DNA of 64,000 nucleotides from Christiangramia lutea (GTDB taxonomy: Bacteria; Bacteroidota; Bacteroidia; Flavobacteriales; Flavobacteriaceae). Positions 63,195 through 64,000 of this stretch are shown here, piece after piece. The notes beneath the pieces were generated by a model. It had not been told where the DNA came from and did not search any database. It was given only the letters and a program-made list of their open reading frames with translations. Where the stretch lies: positions 1-64,000 of the forward strand of contig NZ_JAKVTV010000001.1 of assembly GCF_022489035.1 (NCBI RefSeq), in the 5' to 3' direction. A program made the translations under genes and the position numbers. Each line of letters begins with the position of its first letter. Position 1 is the stretch's first letter.

Positions 63195-63982
63195 TATAAT
63201 CTAGATATAGCAATGACTGACGTAACGACTGCCAGTAAACTGGCAACTGTCCTGAACACCTCAAGGCCCGTTGTTCCGAATCCAATTGCTTTTCTGGGTA
63301 ATGGATTTACTACGATCATGTCATTGGGTTGAATATAATAATAAGGACTTTTTAAAGCATCTATATTGGTTACATTTATAGTATGTATTTCCTCACCCTG
63401 GGGATATTGTCTAATGATCTGTACATTTTCACGATCTCCATAATCGGTTATACCTCCTGCATTAGCGATCGCCTCCATAATGGTTACCTGATCTTTATAG
63501 ATCACCTGGCTACCCTGACCTATTTCTCCTAGAGTAGTATATCTGATTCCGGCAAGTTTTACCGTCACGAATATATTAGCTTCTTCTTTGAAATATTCTT
63601 CCAGCAATTTTTTTTCAATTTTTTCCCTTACCTCTTTTTCTGTGAATCCCAGGACATTGATCTCTCCCATCGTAGGAACACGAATATTTCCGTGATCATC
63701 TACGGTAAACCCATCAAAATAAACTGCTTCTTCCGTGGTTGCATTTGGATTTTCGCTCCCAATTGGATTGAACATACCAACGATATCCTGGTCGAGCGCT
63801 TTTACCCGAATACTTAAAAGATCTCCTACTTGAATACGGTAAGGTTTGCGCAATCTCTGAACCTGGATAATGCTATCTACCTCTTCTTCATATTCCTGTA
63901 GATAAGAGATCTTTTTTGTAGATACGCATGAGGTTAAGGCTAGTACTGCAGCGAATAAAAACAATAAGGATTTGAATCGCAT
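63194..63982 (-). CDS. wza: Polysaccharide export outer-membrane lipoprotein (Wza-like)
   Basis: I start at ATG 63982 (MRFKSLLFLFAAVLALTSC), giving 262 residues with a lipoprotein signal and lipobox LTSC (Cys19); an in-frame GTG at 63994 would add four residues. Domains: Poly_export (YRIQVGDLLSIRVKALDQD), a SLBB-like segment (GITDYGDRENVQIIRQYPQG) and a final hydrophobic stretch near 240-262 (GLEVFRTVASLLAVVTSVIAIS). It is shorter than enteric Wza (about 380) but normal for Bacteroidota. It leads the leftward polysaccharide run with wzc overlapping; its promoter lies beyond the window. Confidence 0.92.
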   Translation of the reverse strand: MRFKSLLFLFAAVLALTSCVSTKKISYLQEYEEEVDSIIQVQRLRKPYRIQVGDLLSIRVKALDQDIVGMFNPIGSENPNATTEEAVYFDGFTVDDHGNIRVPTMGEINVLGFTEKEVREKIEKKLLEEYFKEEANIFVTVKLAGIRYTTLGEIGQGSQVIYKDQVTIMEAIANAGGITDYGDRENVQIIRQYPQGEEIHTINVTNIDALKSPYYYIQPNDMIVVNPLPRKAIGFGTTGLEVFRTVASLLAVVTSVIAISRL

Positions 63983-64000
63983 AAAGGGCTTCACATAGTT

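Noticed and set aside
1-64000. Search for insertion sequences, prophage, CRISPR, toxin-antitoxin or defence genes and tRNAs
   Set aside because: No transposase, integrase, Cas, restriction or phage motif was found in the frames I read, and I saw no tRNA cloverleaf in the gaps; reading by eye could miss a divergent one.

Overview
The window is chromosomal DNA from a member of the Bacteroidota, most likely a marine Flavobacteriaceae species. A Gramella/Christiangramia-like genus is a guess from memory, not shown by the sequence. The DNA is AT-rich. Genes lack strong Shine-Dalgarno sequences. Recognisable promoters have the Bacteroidota form (TTTG or TTG, 19-21 nt, then TAnnTTTG). The gene content (split transketolase, LptF/G permease beside tgt, a secreted protein often mislabelled asparagine synthetase B) is flavobacterial.

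Layout. (1) 1-513 has no gene. It holds three degenerate tandem units, each with a leftward promoter of identical geometry and two followed by a GTTCACTGA box; they probably feed a stable-RNA operon to the left of the window. A separate rightward promoter serves thrS. (2) 514-3749 is the translation operon thrS-infC-rpmI-rplT, with infC starting at a rare ATA codon. (3) 3805-10555 is leftward housekeeping: tgt, lptG, accA, dnaB, a secreted protein of unknown function, yjbQ. (4) 10723-13284 is rightward: two-subunit transketolase and a small outer-membrane beta-barrel protein. (5) 13334-21045 holds recQ, then kdsD, tatC, an AhpD-like protein and lptB, then convergent pssA, then lnt: envelope and LPS functions. 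(6) 21113-63982 is one leftward run of 40 genes, about 43 kb, for making, decorating and exporting a surface polysaccharide.

The polysaccharide locus starts with wza and wzc and ends with a polyprenyl-phosphate sugar-1-phosphate transferase. Between them are an ABC-2 exporter (Wzm and a long Wzt), a Wzy/ligase-type protein, about 18 glycosyltransferases (GT2, GT4, GT14 and unclassified), a CMP-nonulosonate (sialic-acid-like) cassette neuB-neuC-neuA, a glutamine amidotransferase (AsnB type), an MBOAT/SGNH O-acyltransferase pair, a ketal pyruvyltransferase, five methyltransferase-like proteins, a GINT1-like protein and three unrelated sulfotransferases. I infer a heavily modified, acidic and probably sulfated glycan. 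No Wzx flippase is visible. Genes overlap by 1 nt (TAATG) or 4 nt (ATGA) again and again, which suggests translational coupling.

Points most worth checking: loss of the zinc-ligand cysteines in both Tgt and RecQ, the ATA start of infC, the stacked stable-RNA promoters, the Tyr-Gly tail of Wzc, the sulfotransferase/nonulosonate combination, and several TTG starts. I saw no insertion sequence, prophage, CRISPR array or tRNA gene.
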